A DNA stretch of 64,000 nt from Leptidea sinapis (GCF_905404315.1 NC_066286.1:8811501-8875500), one strand, 5' to 3'. Positions 22,435 through 34,498 are shown, numbered from the stretch's first letter. Program-made: numbers and translations. Notes: generated by a model not told the origin, from the sequence alone.

Positions 22435-22688
22435 TTTATCTACACCCATAATATAAATCCAAATATGCTTACTGATAACATTAAAAAAGCCAGTCCTAAT
22501 AACCATTACATCATCCAAACGAGTGTTATAATGAAAACGGATGATGTAATGTTGTACTGAAATTCATTACAACACTCGTTTGGATGATGTAATATTAGGT
22601 TATTAGGACATTGGGTATTTTAATGTTGGCAAAAAGCTTACTGTTTTAGAATCTTTAATAGAGGATTTAAAGCATGGGTGTAGATAAA
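22435..22688. repeat. Foldback element with 29-bp inner arms
   Basis: Outer arms TTTATCTACACCCAT (22435-22449) and ATGGGTGTAGATAAA (22674-22688) are exact. Inner 29-base arms at 22505-22533 and 22565-22593 differ at about one position (ATTACATCATCCAAACGAGT against its reverse). It is only 6 bp from the preceding foldback. Confidence 0.85.
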
Positions 22689-22736
22689 TATACGAATAGA
22701 CTACTTGCTACTCATCTATCGAATAAAAACATCATT

Positions 22737-23014
22737 TACCAGTAGGAGGCACCTTTGCACAGGATGCCGGCTAGTGACGCAGTAATCTGTAAGCAGTACT
22801 GTGTTTCGGTCTGAAGGACGCCGTAGCTAGTGAAATTACTGGGCGAATGAGACTTAATATCTTATGTCTCAAGGTGACGAGCGGAATTGAAGTGCCGCTC
22901 AGTATTTTTGGGCTTTTTAAGAACCCTGAGCGGCACTGCATTGTAATGGGTAGGGCTTATGAATTACCATCAGCTGAACGTCCTGCTCGTCTCGTCCCTT
23001 ATTATCATAAAAAA
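22737..23014 (-). repeat. 300-bp dispersed element, copy 2
   Basis: Reverse orientation relative to copy 1; starts CCAGTAGGAGGCACC and ends in the CTGCTCGTCTCGTCCC side. Lacks about 40 bp near its left end (from GGCTAG to the CAGTAAT motif). Confidence 0.85.
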
Positions 23015-23104
23015 TACACATCTATCGAATAAAGACATCATTTGAGTCTCACAATACTTAAGTAGTGTTAACTAGCAGATAAGCGCCATTTAAGCTATTG
23101 GATA

Positions 23105-23266
23105 TTTTTTATGACAATAAGGGACGAGACGAGCAGGATGACTAGTGGTAATTGACACGTTCTCCTCTTCAGACCGAAATACAGTAATGCTTCACTGCAG
23201 AAATAGGCGCTATTGTGGTACCCATAATCGGCCGGCAGCCTGTGCAAAGGAACCTCCCACTGGTAA
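23105..23266 (+). repeat. 300-bp dispersed element, deleted copy 3
   Basis: Keeps both ends of the family, but the central half, including the GTGCCGCTCAG inverted pair, is deleted. Confidence 0.8.
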
Positions 23267-23918
23267 ATAATTAATGAATTATTATACAAATCAATATTTA
23301 TTATTCAGTACCTCCGAATATGAAAAACTATAGGCGACCATTTGTATAGAGCAAATAACAAATTATTAATAATTTGTAGGTTACTGATTATGTTTGGTAA
23401 TGCCGAATACAAAATTCAAATTATACAAATTTCAAAAAATTGCTCAACAGCTAAATTAAATGTAATTAATTAAACGTTACTTTATAAACGCTACCTAAAT
23501 ATAATATTGTTTATACAGCACAAAGTACAACTAATATATATATATCCACCAGACACCTACGATTGAAACAGAAACCTGAAATAGCTTCTCTACGATAAAA
23601 ACACGAGCAAAGTAAATATTTTCTATCAATTCCACACGTAGAGTGGAACACTCAAATATTGACTGATATAACGAAATTCTATATAAACAAAGCTGTGAGC
23701 TCGTAGCACAATGGATACCTAGGACAAACACTGGATTTTATCCATTTACTTGATATTTTTATATTGTTAATGCTTAGAACTGTGCGCAGGGGAACTTACC
23801 CCATACCATTAACGCGATGCTAAGCTAATGCTTACGATACAAAATGTAATGCGAGCGAAAGATATCGAATCTCATCGTTTGCATTACATTTTTGTACCTC
23901 GAGTTGTAAAGTTTGTGT
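23267..23918. other. No recognised feature
   Basis: AT-rich; no supportable ORF. Confidence 0.4.
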
Positions 23919-24230
23919 CAGTGGCGTACTGTGCCTTGGCGGTGCCCCGTATAAAAAATTGCTTGGGGGCCCTTATGAAGGGTAAAGATTTCTCACAAAA
24001 GAAAATAAAATGCATAAAATTATTAGAAATATTCGAATGAATAAATATTCATCATAATTATCTATCTGTTACTTTTTCCAAAATTTTTACAAACAATTCA
24101 AATTAAATGTACATTCTCCTTACGCAAGCAGCAAACGTTTTTATTAATTTTTCCTTACACAACGCGGGGCCCCTGTGGCCCGGGGGCCCGTATAATTGGT
24201 ACGGCAGATACGGCGGTAGCTACGCCCCTG
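23919..24230. mobile_element. Possible old hAT-like MITE
   Basis: Left CAGTGGCGTA and reversed right CAGGGGCGTA match the common hAT end pattern, with GC-rich inner parts (GGTGCCCCGTATA; reversed TATACGGGCCCCC). A clear 8-bp flanking duplication is not visible, so it is old or misassigned. Confidence 0.6.
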
Positions 24231-26162
24231 TATATTTTGTAAAGCGACTTTATTACAGTTCAGTGCAGCCCTGTTTCACTGCGACCAATGTGATCTATTG
24301 TGATCAGCCACTATTAACTTAATTTTTTTCTTTTCATATATCATATTACATATTTTGCAGTGACGTGGCGTATCTCAATTGGTTAAAGAATTGGACTTCC
24401 CAAAGAGATGTTTCATTTACGAATTAAAGCAACAAATTCAGAGACAATGTGTTACACTAGCAGCTATACCCTAACGTGATCTGCCTTTACGTCCCATTTT
24501 AAGTTTTTGTTTTTTGAATCAGTACAGTGGATTATTGACCTTATTTCCAGCTCTAGAATCTACTATACAAGGAGACACAGAATGTTGGTTAGATGGGCAC
24601 TATTTGTATTTCTGATACTAAGATCTCATATCTGAGGTGACAACGACAATGGCAGTACCTCTCAATAATTAACCCGTAACTATTAAGTCTGGAGATAGCT
24701 CAAAGAGGTAATCTAAATTTTATGCTATATAAGCCTATCTCTATACCCCTATACCCTACTAACCTACTTTACTCAGGCAAATTCTAATGGGCCGGCAACT
24801 ATTCATTCTTTGGATTATTTGAAGAAAACACAAAGAACACACACCATCCTACCACTCAATGCGACTATTCTTGCACGACGCTGCACCGAAGTATGTGCTA
24901 TAACGAAATGTTAAACTGCCCTCGCGAAACGTCAGTATGATGCTCTCTCCTCTAAGTTTTACAATAAAATTCATGAGAAGAATTTTATCTATACCCTAAG
25001 CAATTTTGAGGTTGAAAATAAAATCACCGACTATCTTAAGCAATACCTACATAAATATACGCACGCACAAACATACAAACACACACACGACACACATACA
25101 CACACACAGAGACACATTTATTTACATTTAATTTTATTCTGTTATAATTATGTTTCATTAATTTTTCGAGATCTTAAATTGCCGAGCAATCACTGAACCC
25201 GAAGATACAGTTTTAACTAGTTTCGAGGACAGGGGTGCACCATTTTTGATCTCACTTCGAAACCGTTTTTGTAATTCATTAATATTAACACAAGAAAACA
25301 TATATACTTAACTAGTATATGATATAATAATAAACATAGTAAATTTAAGTTAAATGCAGTGAGTGTGAAGATATAAAAATAAAGTATTTGTACGAGTATT
25401 TCGGTTTTTAAGAATGCTGTGCGGCACTAAATTGCAATGCACAGTAATACCTATTAATTTAACTGACTTAACTTTTAACAGCGATTAAAAAAATTAAAAT
25501 AACTTATAATAAAATATATTATCCATTATACGAATATTAAGTTAATTAACATTTTTAATTGGAAATGTTCAGATTTAATAAATATAATTCTACTGTAGTA
25601 TTACGAATTAAACTTATGTTACAGAGAAAATATCAAACATGTTAATGTTCAAAATTATGTTTTAAATTTTATTAAAAAATGTCCATTATATTTTATTATT
25701 ATTAATGCTTGCCTTTTCTTTATCTACCGTTTCATTGCAATGTTTATTTGATAGTATTTTTTTATAATCATACTCGTTGGCTTTTATGTTTTGTGAGATC
25801 TTGTCAAAAATGTATAGATATAAATAATACACAGATTTGGCTTAGGCATATTTCAACGCGTGAAAAGAAGTCTTAAAAAGTATTACTACACTGTCATGAA
25901 ACACAGAAGCTGCACATAACAAGGATATACAGGACAAGGCTACAAGACGTCCCAAAACACTGAAACATGTCCCAATTTGATTCCTTGTGTAACGTCGAGT
26001 CTCTCAAATTCCCTCAAGGATCGGTCATATTATTCGGCTTCTAGTCCCGGCATTCGTACTTTGAAACAATCCTTAGAAATCAAATGATATTTTACAGGTT
26101 TCTAATTAAATTAACAATACTATTAGATTTATTATCTATGTTCTTATTGACATATTATTTAA
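24231..26162. other. No recognised gene; CA-rich tract inside
   Basis: Contains a CA-rich simple tract at about 25050-25120 (CACACACACACAGAG type) and a tiny scrap of the 300-bp element near 25405-25445 (GAATGCTGTGCGGCACTAAA). Otherwise nothing supportable. Confidence 0.5.
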
Positions 26163-26665
26163 CTAGCTGACCCGACAGACGTTGTTCTGTTCATAATAAA
26201 AAAACTCTTGCGGGTGGAATTTCGTAGAATCTGTTTTCAGAGTAGATCAGGAAGTTCAGCTGATGGTAATTGATACGCCCTGCCCATTAAGATGCAGTGC
26301 CGCTCAGTATTCTTGAGAAACCCAAAAATTCTGAGCGGCACTACGATTGCGCTCGTCACCTTGAGACATAAGATGTGAAGTCTCATTTGCCCAGTAATTT
26401 CACTAGCTACGGCGCCCTTCAGACCGAAACACAGAAATGTTAACACATTACTGCTTCATGGCAGAAATAGGCACCGTTGTAGTACCCACAATCTAGCCGG
26501 CATCCGGTGCAAAGAAGCCTCTCACTGTTAAGAATTCTAGCCTAACAAGCTAACCAATACTCGGCGAAAGGAATAATCCAACCAAATTTCAAGTCTCTAG
26601 GCCATATGGTTCCAGAGATAACGTGATGAGACAACATATAGGTGGAAATCTCTCATATATATAAT
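26163..26665 (-). mobile_element. Helitron-like element carrying a nested 300-bp repeat
   Basis: Plus strand begins CTAGCTGACCCGACAGACGT, the reverse of the terminus seen at 15198-15231 and 30128-30157. The distal part contains CTCTAGGCCATATGGTTCC and ends in an ATATATATAAT run near 26665. Copy 4 of the 300-bp element (26246-26530) lies inside. Exact 5' limit uncertain. Confidence 0.45.
26246..26530 (+). repeat. 300-bp dispersed element, copy 4
   Basis: Same order of landmarks as copy 1 with the GTGCCGCTCAG and CTGAGCGGCAC pair intact; the left end is altered (AGATCAGGAAGTTCAGCTG). Confidence 0.85.
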
Positions 26666-27454
26666 TATAAGCCATTTATTCCAGAATACTTATCTTACAA
26701 ACAAATGTTTGCAAATTAAAGTTCTTAAAATCTAGTGTTACTTTTAATTTAACGCTCAACACGACACACATATAAATCAGTTTTAGTTTAAGATAATTTA
26801 ATATAAGGTGTTACTATCATTCTGATTTTTGTAACATATTATTATACATCGATAGTTATTTAATCCAATATCACACACCCAGGTACCTATTAGATTACCG
26901 CTGTCCATTATCTCTAGTAACAAGCGTAATAGACGAACTCTGTGTGAGAGTGATATAACTGTCTTTACACAAAAACCTAGGTGTGAGAGAGACACGCAAT
27001 AGATTGACTGTGAAACCATTTCTAAGCAATTTAGTGTCCATTAGTCTCCTGTCAAATTGGACCGCGTTTTAATTGTAGTGTTTTAACGGATATTAAATAA
27101 AAAAATATAATGGTTTCGTGTTCTATATTACATTGTGTTGTTATATACAGTAACAAAAATACGCAAACATTTCACAGGTAAATACAGATTCATCTATACT
27201 ACTTTCGTGATGTTTATTTTCGTAGATTATTCACTAAAATATTGGGAATAACATTTTAAATGTACGCAGTAATCACTCTATTTTTTCAAGATTTATTAAA
27301 ATATTTATTAGATAATAAAATATACTACGATACGTGAATATAACGCCGTTTATTATTTGTCATAGGTATTGGCTTAAAGCAAAATAGTACACTTCACTAA
27401 CTCACTAATACATCTGTAACTAACACACATGAACATTTTAAATTTATTTATTGA
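26666..27454. other. No recognised feature
   Basis: No supportable ORF or terminal repeats. Confidence 0.4.
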
Positions 27455-27640
27455 ATTAGGCGTTACTTTACGGAAATCCATAATTATACAGATGACTTAA
27501 GTCAATATTTAAAGTGTCGTGCCAGATTTTGGCGAGACAGCACGTCCTGAGGATGCCTCGTGTAGAGGCGAAACACGTGTCGAATTATTTTAAAAACAAA
27601 TATTGGCGGAATTAACAGTAAAGAAGACTTAAATCAATTG
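27455..27640 (+). repeat. Dispersed repeat related to the 50.3-kb hairpin
   Basis: Shares GGCGTTACTTTACGGAAATC, CCATAATTATACAGATGA and ACAAATATTGGCGGAATTAA with 50258-50425; the middle (GAGGATGCCTCGTGTAGAGG and CGAAACACGTGTCGAAT) is only present here or shorter there. Bases 27641-28834 beyond it show nothing recognisable. Confidence 0.7.
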
Positions 27641-28834
27641 TATTTTAAATTTAGTCTCGCCGTAATGAGGAGAGTGTTTGTCTATTACTTTAGTATACTA
27701 AGTAAATACTTAGGGAACCCAAAGGTGTTCAGTACTAATATAATAACAAAAACAAAATAGTTTAAGTATCCATTTTCTTTAAAATCAATTCATTTATTTG
27801 GTTTTGCTGAAAGTTACAGGCAATCTCGGATTACCCCAGCGATTTACCCTGTGAAGGTTGTAGCGATTATATTATTGAAAGTTAAAACTTTTAGGAGGTG
27901 ATCTTACACTACACATTAAGTTATTAGTTAAATACTAAGGAGCTCGTTCCAAGCGTGGCTGACTTTTTCAGACTTTTCAATAAAAATCGGTTACAGTAAT
28001 ATTAAATTTGCTTTCCATTTCTATCTCGTAGTATATTGTAAGTCTATGGTTTAATTAGTATTTAAGGCTCCATTCATTTTAATAAGGAACTTCATTTAAC
28101 ACTTTAAAAAAAACTTTTTAATTTACTTTCAAAAATATACCACTTTAAAAGCTGTATTTTAATCATTTCCTTGCATCCATTCATGAATAAATGATCCTAT
28201 ACTAAATATGCTTTACTCTTTATTTATATGCAGAATCCGTAAAAATCAAAAACCAATGTCGCACACAGTTCAAAACACTCAAAACATATCATTTAATATC
28301 AAAATCTGTATTGGCAGCCCTACAGGTTAACACCAGATTAATATTTAAAAAGTTCAACTTATCGATCACAGCTAGACTTGAAACGAATATATTATTACTG
28401 ACATCCCTGCAAAAAAATCAAATAAAGTTGCGTATTTTCTTAGCAGCTTATTTTATGCAGTGGGTGATAAATCTGCGATTTTTGATAAATGTACAAATAT
28501 TTAAATAAATAACAAAAAACACTACTAACCATTGTTTCGCACCATTTTCCTACATTGTCACGAGCGTTGGATTCAATAGACTGTTTTTATGTGGTGTCAC
28601 CATCACAATAGACAAAGCTGTTATGTGGTCACACTATGTAATTCCATTAGGGAGCGTTTGTGGGTGTTTAGTATTTGGCAACAGTACTTCGCACACATAC
28701 TGCTTAGTACTAGCTCAGATGTTATTACTATGTAGTTAGAAAGATTAGAGAGACATTTATGAAAATTTAATATACGTTCACAAAAATCGTCACCTTTTTG
28801 CTCTTAATAGTGATTTTCATTATTATAACACTAG

Positions 28835-29285
28835 AAATAAGGAATTCTAGTAGGCTTCATCAGATACATAATAGCTTTAAGGGTAAATGTATACACTTCT
28901 ATAATAAAGTCCCAGCCACTGTTCAGGCATTATCTATAAATAAATTTAAATGTTTTATAAAAAAATGGCTCTGTCGTAAATCCTATCCTATAACTCCACT
29001 GCTGAGTATCCAAATGATCGGACAGCCTGGGACTAGATTGTGATTATTTTATAGCAATAGAAATGATTGTACAATATTGTATATTTTATTGAAAAGAGCG
29101 CAAAAAAAGAATGCTGGGAGAGTTTCTTGCGCCGCTTCTTCTATCTCAGAGCGCCATTTGTTTCCGAAGCGGTAGTACCTAGTATCTATTAGTTATTAGA
29201 AATGACATCAAAAAGAATTCTAAAGGAATCAATTTTGAGAAAATAAATGCCTTTTTATGCCTTTTATGAAACGATAGAGTTACAT
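28835..29285 (+). pseudogene. 5'-truncated CR1-like LINE tail, copy 1
   Basis: The plus frame encodes SSRLHQIHNSFKGKCIHFYN and KVPATVQALSINKFKCFIKK, typical of the very C-terminus of CR1-like ORF2 proteins. A 3' UTR follows (CTGGGAGAGTTTCTTGCGCC; GAGAAAATAAATGCC). A second copy at 58421-58850 is over 90% identical by eye. Confidence 0.8.
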
Positions 29286-29384
29286 ACATCGAACAATAAT
29301 TCTGATACGTAATAATGTTTTTTCGTATAAATTTGCGTTTGCATATTATTGAGATGACTTTTTGAAGTTATAGTTCTTTTGGCG

Positions 29385-30410
29385 CGATGAAGAAAAATTA
29401 TAAGAGTGATTTTTTACGATGCGCGCGCACAACGACACCTGAATTCTACATCGTGAAGTTAGTTCTAGCTGGCACGAAAATCGATAACTATGTTCAAGAT
29501 GTATATTCTAGTATTTTTTATATTTAGAACACGTGTTTCGTAACAGTACAATTAAACAGTGTGAATAAATAAATATTAATTTGGTGTTTTTATTAAATCA
29601 ATTTCATATACGACGGTGATAGTATTTACTAATAATTTATTAGTATATCTATATATATATTGAATATCAGTGATAAAACTGATTTGAATAAACTGTTTTA
29701 AGTGCATTTATAGATTATAGGGTTAATTGTCGGTATGTATAATTTATTTACATCGTTAATTAAAAGTTATTACATCTATATATATATATAAATGAATTGC
29801 TGTTTGTTAGTCTCGCTAAAACTCGAGAACGGCTGGACCGATTTGGCTAATTTTGGTCTTGAATTATTTATGGAAGTCCAGAGAAGGTTTAAAAGGTGAA
29901 TAATTATATGAAAATGCTGCCAAATTAAATAAAAACAACAAATTTGTTTTTCTTTTGATATGTCCATACATAATTTCTATGAGAGAACTTATTGACGCAC
30001 GGTTTGACAGTTCTGCTGTGAAACAATTTCATTACGACAGCAGGGTGCATATTTTACGAAGTAATTTTTGATGTTATGATATATTATTGACAAATTCATA
30101 TAGAAGCATTATTTTATTTATTATATACAGAACAACGTCTGTCGGGTCAGATAGTATTTATCTAAAAAATATTTTTTTTTTCGTTTTGTTGTATTTCTGG
30201 TACTTATATTAAAAAAAAATTATGTATAATTAAAAAAATAATAATTTTCTATACTTATTTATATTATTCTATATTATTTACCTTAAATGCTGAGTGTTCA
30301 TACTATCTTTCATCTTAACTATGTGTTAAAATTAAATTTATTTTTCCATACGCCAAAGAAGTAAAACTTCTAACGCGTGTACACACACTCTTTTTTGATA
30401 ATATAGAAAG
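29385..30410 (+). repeat. Dispersed repeat of the 1170 family, split by a Helitron-like element
   Basis: Left piece 29385-29480 (GATGCGCGCGCAC, TGAAGTTAGTTC) and right piece 30345-30410 (GCCAAAGAAGTAAAACTTCT then ACACACAC) match the ends of 13630-13975; the Helitron-like element 29775-30157 and AT-rich sequence lie between. Confidence 0.5.
29775..30157 (+). mobile_element. Non-autonomous Helitron-like element
   Basis: Begins TCTATATATATATATAAATG after an A, continues ATTGCTGTTTGTTAGTCTCG and GAACGGCTGGACCGATTTGG as at 14758, and ends GTCTGTCGGGTCAGATAG before T. Terminal ATAG departs from the CTRR rule by one base. Confidence 0.6.
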
Positions 30411-30674
30411 GGTGTTTTTTATAAAACTTGAAAAAAGAGATTGGATTTTTTTTAATAATCCCTTTTTGTTGCAGATCTGATTTTATGGCAATCATCAATT
30501 CCATCTAACGCTTATTTTAAACTTTACTTGAAAACTAAAAATCACAATCCTTACTATTGTAAATAGTTGTTAATTACCCTGTGAATGCAGCATTTCCACC
30601 ACCCGAATGAGAATTACTTAATTTTAAAATTAAGGTTTCCCAATGGATTTTGAATATATTTGTATTAGCAGGCT

Positions 30675-30860
30675 ATCAACTGTAAAGTAGATCCTGTAGA
30701 TGAAGCCACAACCTGAGAGTTGAACAAAGCAAACAGAATTTTATAAGAAGGTCATAACGGTACTCGAACGGTCAGCTCAGTTAGAGCACCGGCACGGAAC
30801 GCCGGAGGTCGTGGGTTCAAATCCCGCATCGTTCATAAAATTTTGGTTTTCAAATTTTAT
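30675..30860 (+). repeat. tRNA-like dispersed element, copy 1
   Basis: Contains TATCAACTGTAAAGTAGATC and CCTGTAGATGAAGCCACAAC, then the tRNA-like block 30766-30835 and an end CAAATTTTATTTGTGTATA. The first module recurs at 33133-33195 in the element 32970-33261, which has the tRNA-like part reversed at its left end. Confidence 0.6.
30766..30835 (+). tRNA. tRNA-like cloverleaf, probably a SINE head or tRNA pseudogene
   Basis: 70 bases fold as a tRNA: acceptor GAACGGT with ATCGTTC (one G-T), D stem GCTC and GAGC, anticodon stem CCGGC and GCCGG, variable AGGTC, T arm GTGGG-TTCAAAT-CCCGC. However the D loop is only AGTTA and lacks the invariant GG, position 33 is C not T, and the anticodon would be GGA (Ser) without the long variable arm of serine tRNAs. 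The anticodon-loop string ACGGAAC recurs in the tRNA-like block at 33001-33072, which suggests a repeat family and not a working tRNA. Confidence 0.45.
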
Positions 30861-31459
30861 TTGTGTATATTTGTATTGTCCCAATATAGGTAATTCATAT
30901 TTCCACACTGGGTTTGATTAAGAAAGAAAAATAATTTGCTTACTCATTTTACTGTAAGTCTTTACAGATTAATAGTAATTACTTTAATCTAGTTTAATTT
31001 CTAATTCACCATATAAGGCATTTATTAATAACTTAAAGTCGTTTTTATATTTATTTTATTTATTTAATGAGTACAACCACATTACACATAGTATCCTTAC
31101 AAACTAGTCTTATTTATTACAGGGTATTGTGTCGGGTATGTATAACAATTACGGTGTACATACCTTTGCCAAATAACTGATGATGAGATGATAATAATAC
31201 TTAATGATTTTCAATTTTTAAATAATTAGTAACAATAATATAACTAAATTGTATTCATTAATTTATATTATTAATTTGTGGTGCTAGGATCAATTAATAA
31301 AGGCGCATGCACACCGAAACCAATTCCTGACAACATAAAACTTATCAATAATTGAACATCTGGTTTAGCGTGAAGTGGCATCTACGGTCGATATATTTAC
31401 TTAGCAAGTAACACTGTTGCTATTCTTTTGAACATGACATTAATGGTATCATTTATATA

Positions 31460-31900
31460 CAGGATGGCCGAGAAGTTGACGTCCAAAGCCAACATTTGAA
31501 AGCCTCGTGGTGATTAGTATCCGAATCACCCCTTTGTATGTTCTACGAATTTGTGTAGTTTAGGAGATAATATTTTTTCCCCTTTTATCCGCTTTTTTCA
31601 CCTAATTGTGGTTTAGTTTATTTTTTTGAGCACTTTTAGTTAATTTTAATGTTGATAATTATTAACTACAGTTGCAATAACCACTAGATACTATGAATTA
31701 TAATGCTTAGACAATGCGGAACTAGTTTAGAATTGAGTCGTAAGTTCAAGATAACTGCTCCAGCTAAATTCATGAACAGGTATCAAAAATAAAATAAAAT
31801 AGGGAGCCTATATTTTTGAAAACTTCCCAGAAAATTGGCCAGTAAAATGAGCCAATAAATTCAAATTTTAGCTTTGGACGTCAACTTCTCGGCCACCCTG
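31460..31900. mobile_element. Mariner-type MITE
   Basis: 441 bp bounded by TA. Left CAGGATGGCCGAGAAGTTGA then CGTCCAAAGC; right, reversed, CAGGGTGGCCGAGAAGTTGA then CGTCCAAAGC: about 31-bp TIRs with one mismatch. The CAGGGTG-type end and TA target fit Tc1/mariner. No transposase inside. Confidence 0.85.
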
Positions 31901-32040
31901 TATATATTATAACAGTTTTAGTGTTGTTTTGGTTTACTACAGAAATATAACGAGTCACGTGCGATATATGTTCACTGACATGTTTTAATAAACCTAAGTA
32001 AAAAACGTAAGCCTTACGTCAGCATAAGCAAATTATTCTG

Positions 32041-32487
32041 TTAAGGCGTCGCTATATGCCAGCGACCTTGAGCGATACGAGTTCACGGCTGCCGGCCCGC
32101 CATCTATGTAACAAAGCCAATATTTTCAAAATTCTTGCGTGGAAAACAGTTTACATGTTTACAATCCTCGTTATTCACTACTTATTTGAATAAATTAACC
32201 TACACAAAAAAGTACAAGCTATAAGAATAACTTTTCTGAGAGAAGTACCAAAAAAATGCGTCGCTCCATGCCAAAAAACTTGTTTAACTTCAAAGAAAAG
32301 TGGTAGTTCAAAAAGGCTCGGCAGTGTTAACTATAACCAACAGCAAGCATTAGCAACCTACAAATAAGACTAAAGGATATGTGTAACAGGATTAAGTAGT
32401 GTTCATAGCTCGAAATGGTATACTTTCACCATAAAACTTGTCTAAAAACACCAATTTTGCGTGTTTTCTGCTTTCTCTTCGCCTTAA
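32041..32487 (+). mobile_element. TTAA-flanked MITE, copy 1
   Basis: TTAA at both ends (32041-32044, 32484-32487) adjoining short inverted ends GGCG and CGCC. The interior is almost identical to 49039-49485 (for example CTTGAGCGATA, GGCTGCCGGCCCGCCATCTA, GGTAGTTCAAAAAGGCTCGG). A reversed partial copy is at 55140-55245. TTAA targets fit piggyBac- or Kolobok-type elements. Confidence 0.75.
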
Positions 32488-32969
32488 GTAAACGCAGTGC
32501 TCACACTTAATCACATTTTGTTAAATGGAAACAAAATTTGAAAATAATAAGTATTTTATTTCCACTTAGTTGTTTAGTACAAATGACAAGTACTAAGCAT
32601 GTGTAAGCGTGCATTAATAAGAGTCTATTAATGTCCAATGTCAATGGTGTAAACGATCATGAGAGTCATATAATGTGAACTAATCACGGGTCATGCTTTC
32701 CGCATTACTCATCACTGCTCTACTTCATTTACTAAATAAAACACAAGGTGATACTTACATAGTACAAGCGTCTGAACCTAAAAATTTATTTTCATTTTTA
32801 TTAAAGCGGTATTATGCTTTTGATTGGAGAGTTTTGAAAGGTGAGCCTGCACCTGACGTCAGTGTGACGTCACTAAAATGGCGGCATGTCCCTATCTCAT
32901 TCTGCAGCGATTAAAATGAATGTTTCTTTAAATATTTATTTAATAATTTAAATAAAAACAGTATTCTAC

Positions 32970-33261
32970 TTATACAAATTAAATTTGTAACAAAAATTTA
33001 TGAACGAGACTCGAACCCGCGACCTCTAGGGTTCCGTCCGAGCGCTCTTACCAACTGAGCCAACCGCTCGAGTGAAGCAGGGATCGTAATTTTTTCTATG
33101 GCTTGTTCAACTCCAATATGCAATTATTGGGGTTGAGCAGGTTATCAACTAAAAAGTAGATCCTGTAGATGGAGCCACAACCTCAAAGTTGAACAGGACA
33201 TGCCAAGATTTACGATCCATACGTTACTCGAACGCAACGGTTTCAAATTTAATTTGTATAA
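32970..33261. mobile_element. TIR element containing a tRNA-like block, copy 2
   Basis: Exact 18-bp TIRs: TTATACAAATTAAATTTG (32970-32987) and its reverse (33244-33261). The left interior (33001-33072) is a minus-strand tRNA-like sequence with D-arm GGCTCAGTTGGTAAGAGC and T-arm GCGGGTTCGAGTC; the right interior carries the GTAGATCCTGTAGATGGAGC module shared with 30675-30860. Just inside the right TIR, ACTCGAACG looks like the start of a second, truncated tRNA-like head in the opposite direction. Confidence 0.7.
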
Positions 33262-33336
33262 TTTAATCCCAGAAGTGAGCGATATCACATTAGAATAACA
33301 AATTGTTTAGTAATCTACTAATAACAGATGGACTTT

Positions 33337-33620
33337 ACCAGTGGGAGGCTCCTTTGCACAGGATGCCGGCTAGATTATGGGTACCGCAACGGCGTCTATT
33401 TCTGCCGTGAAGCAGTAATTTGTAAGCTTTACTGTGTTCGGTCTGAAGGGCGCCGTAGATAGTGAAATTACCGGGAAAATGAGACTTAACATCTTATCTC
33501 TCAAGGTGACGTGCGCTTTTTAAGAATCCTGAGCGGCAATGCATTATAATGGGCAGGGCGGATCGATTACCATCAGTTGAACGTCCTGCGTCCTCGTATC
33601 GTCCCGTATTTTCATAAAAA
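33337..33620 (-). repeat. 300-bp dispersed element, copy 5
   Basis: Starts CCAGTGGGAGGCTCCTTTGC; missing about 30 bp around the left arm of the GTGCCGCTCAG pair. Confidence 0.85.
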
Positions 33621-33904
33621 AGAAACTTTTATACAATAATAATGACCACGAATTATTATTGTAGTAGTAATTTACATATACTCGGTTGAGGTATCATAAA
33701 CAAAGGCGCTAGTTCATCCAAACATCACATCCTCAATTGTATAGTACTAATGCGGAAATATGTAGATTGTACCATCAAAACATACGATACTATTTCAACA
33801 GTCCTAAAGGAGTCCCATTGATCATCATATTCGACTACGACAATTACTTGACCATAACTATGTTATGATAGATGACTTAAATATCCGCATAGCATAAAAA
33901 ATAT

Positions 33905-34490
33905 TCGGAAGAGTATCGTTAATTTGCTCCTAAGAATTGAAGATTTCCGTTACTTTGTCATGGATTCCGTTATTAGAACCTAACCAAACTCTCACCAAAC
34001 TATCTTTGAAGTATGTTCTTTCCAATAAAAAGAGAATCATCGAAATCGGTTGGTGCGATATTGAATTATTCGCAAATTTATCATCCACTTTGCTATACGT
34101 AACTATGTAAAGCAAATTTAAGACTTTTATGGTTTTCTCATGGATGCCACTGTCGGATCTGGACCAAATTACAATGGGACTACACGGGAAACACCAGCTT
34201 TCAAATAAAAAAGAATTATCAAATTCGGTTGACCCAGTCGAAAGTTTTGAGATAACAAACATAAAAAAATAAAACATACCGACGAATTGAGAAACTCCTC
34301 CTTTTTTGAAGTCGGTTAAAAAATGTCAAATTTTCTAGACAAAAAATTCACAAAGTTGACTTCACTTAATATATTCAATACTAGAACTCTGAATGTAATA
34401 TACATACAAGTGTGTAACGTGTATTTAGAAATTAAATAATATTTTAAATCGACTTCAAAAAGGAGGAGGTTCTCAATTCGATCAGTATTT
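33905..34490. repeat. Repeat with GACTTCAAAAAGGAGGAGG inverted ends
   Basis: Non-coding dispersed sequence. AATTGAGAAACTCCTCCTTT with GAAGTCGGTT (34284-34318) is inverted at 34449-34480 (CGACTTCAAAAAGGAGGAGG then TTCTCAATTCG). A relative ends at 48292 (ATTGAGAACCTCCTCTTTTT). Internal phrases such as ATGGATGCC and ATGGATTCC suggest degenerate internal repetition. Confidence 0.55.
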
Positions 34491-34498
34491 TTTTTTAA

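Noticed and set aside
22847..23032. Small frames with the repeated peptide LNILCLKVTS...RHCIVMGRAY (also near 26237-26446 and 60063-60275)
   Set aside because: They recur only because the 300-bp element recurs; frames are broken differently in each copy.
24820..25120. Possible LINE C-terminus before the CA-rich tract (LARRCTEVCAITKC region)
   Set aside because: Resemblance too short and without a second supporting motif.
33001..33072. Functional minus-strand tRNA gene
   Set aside because: T stem is mispaired (GCGGG against CTCGT), acceptor does not close, and it is enclosed in TIRs; treated as part of a mobile element.
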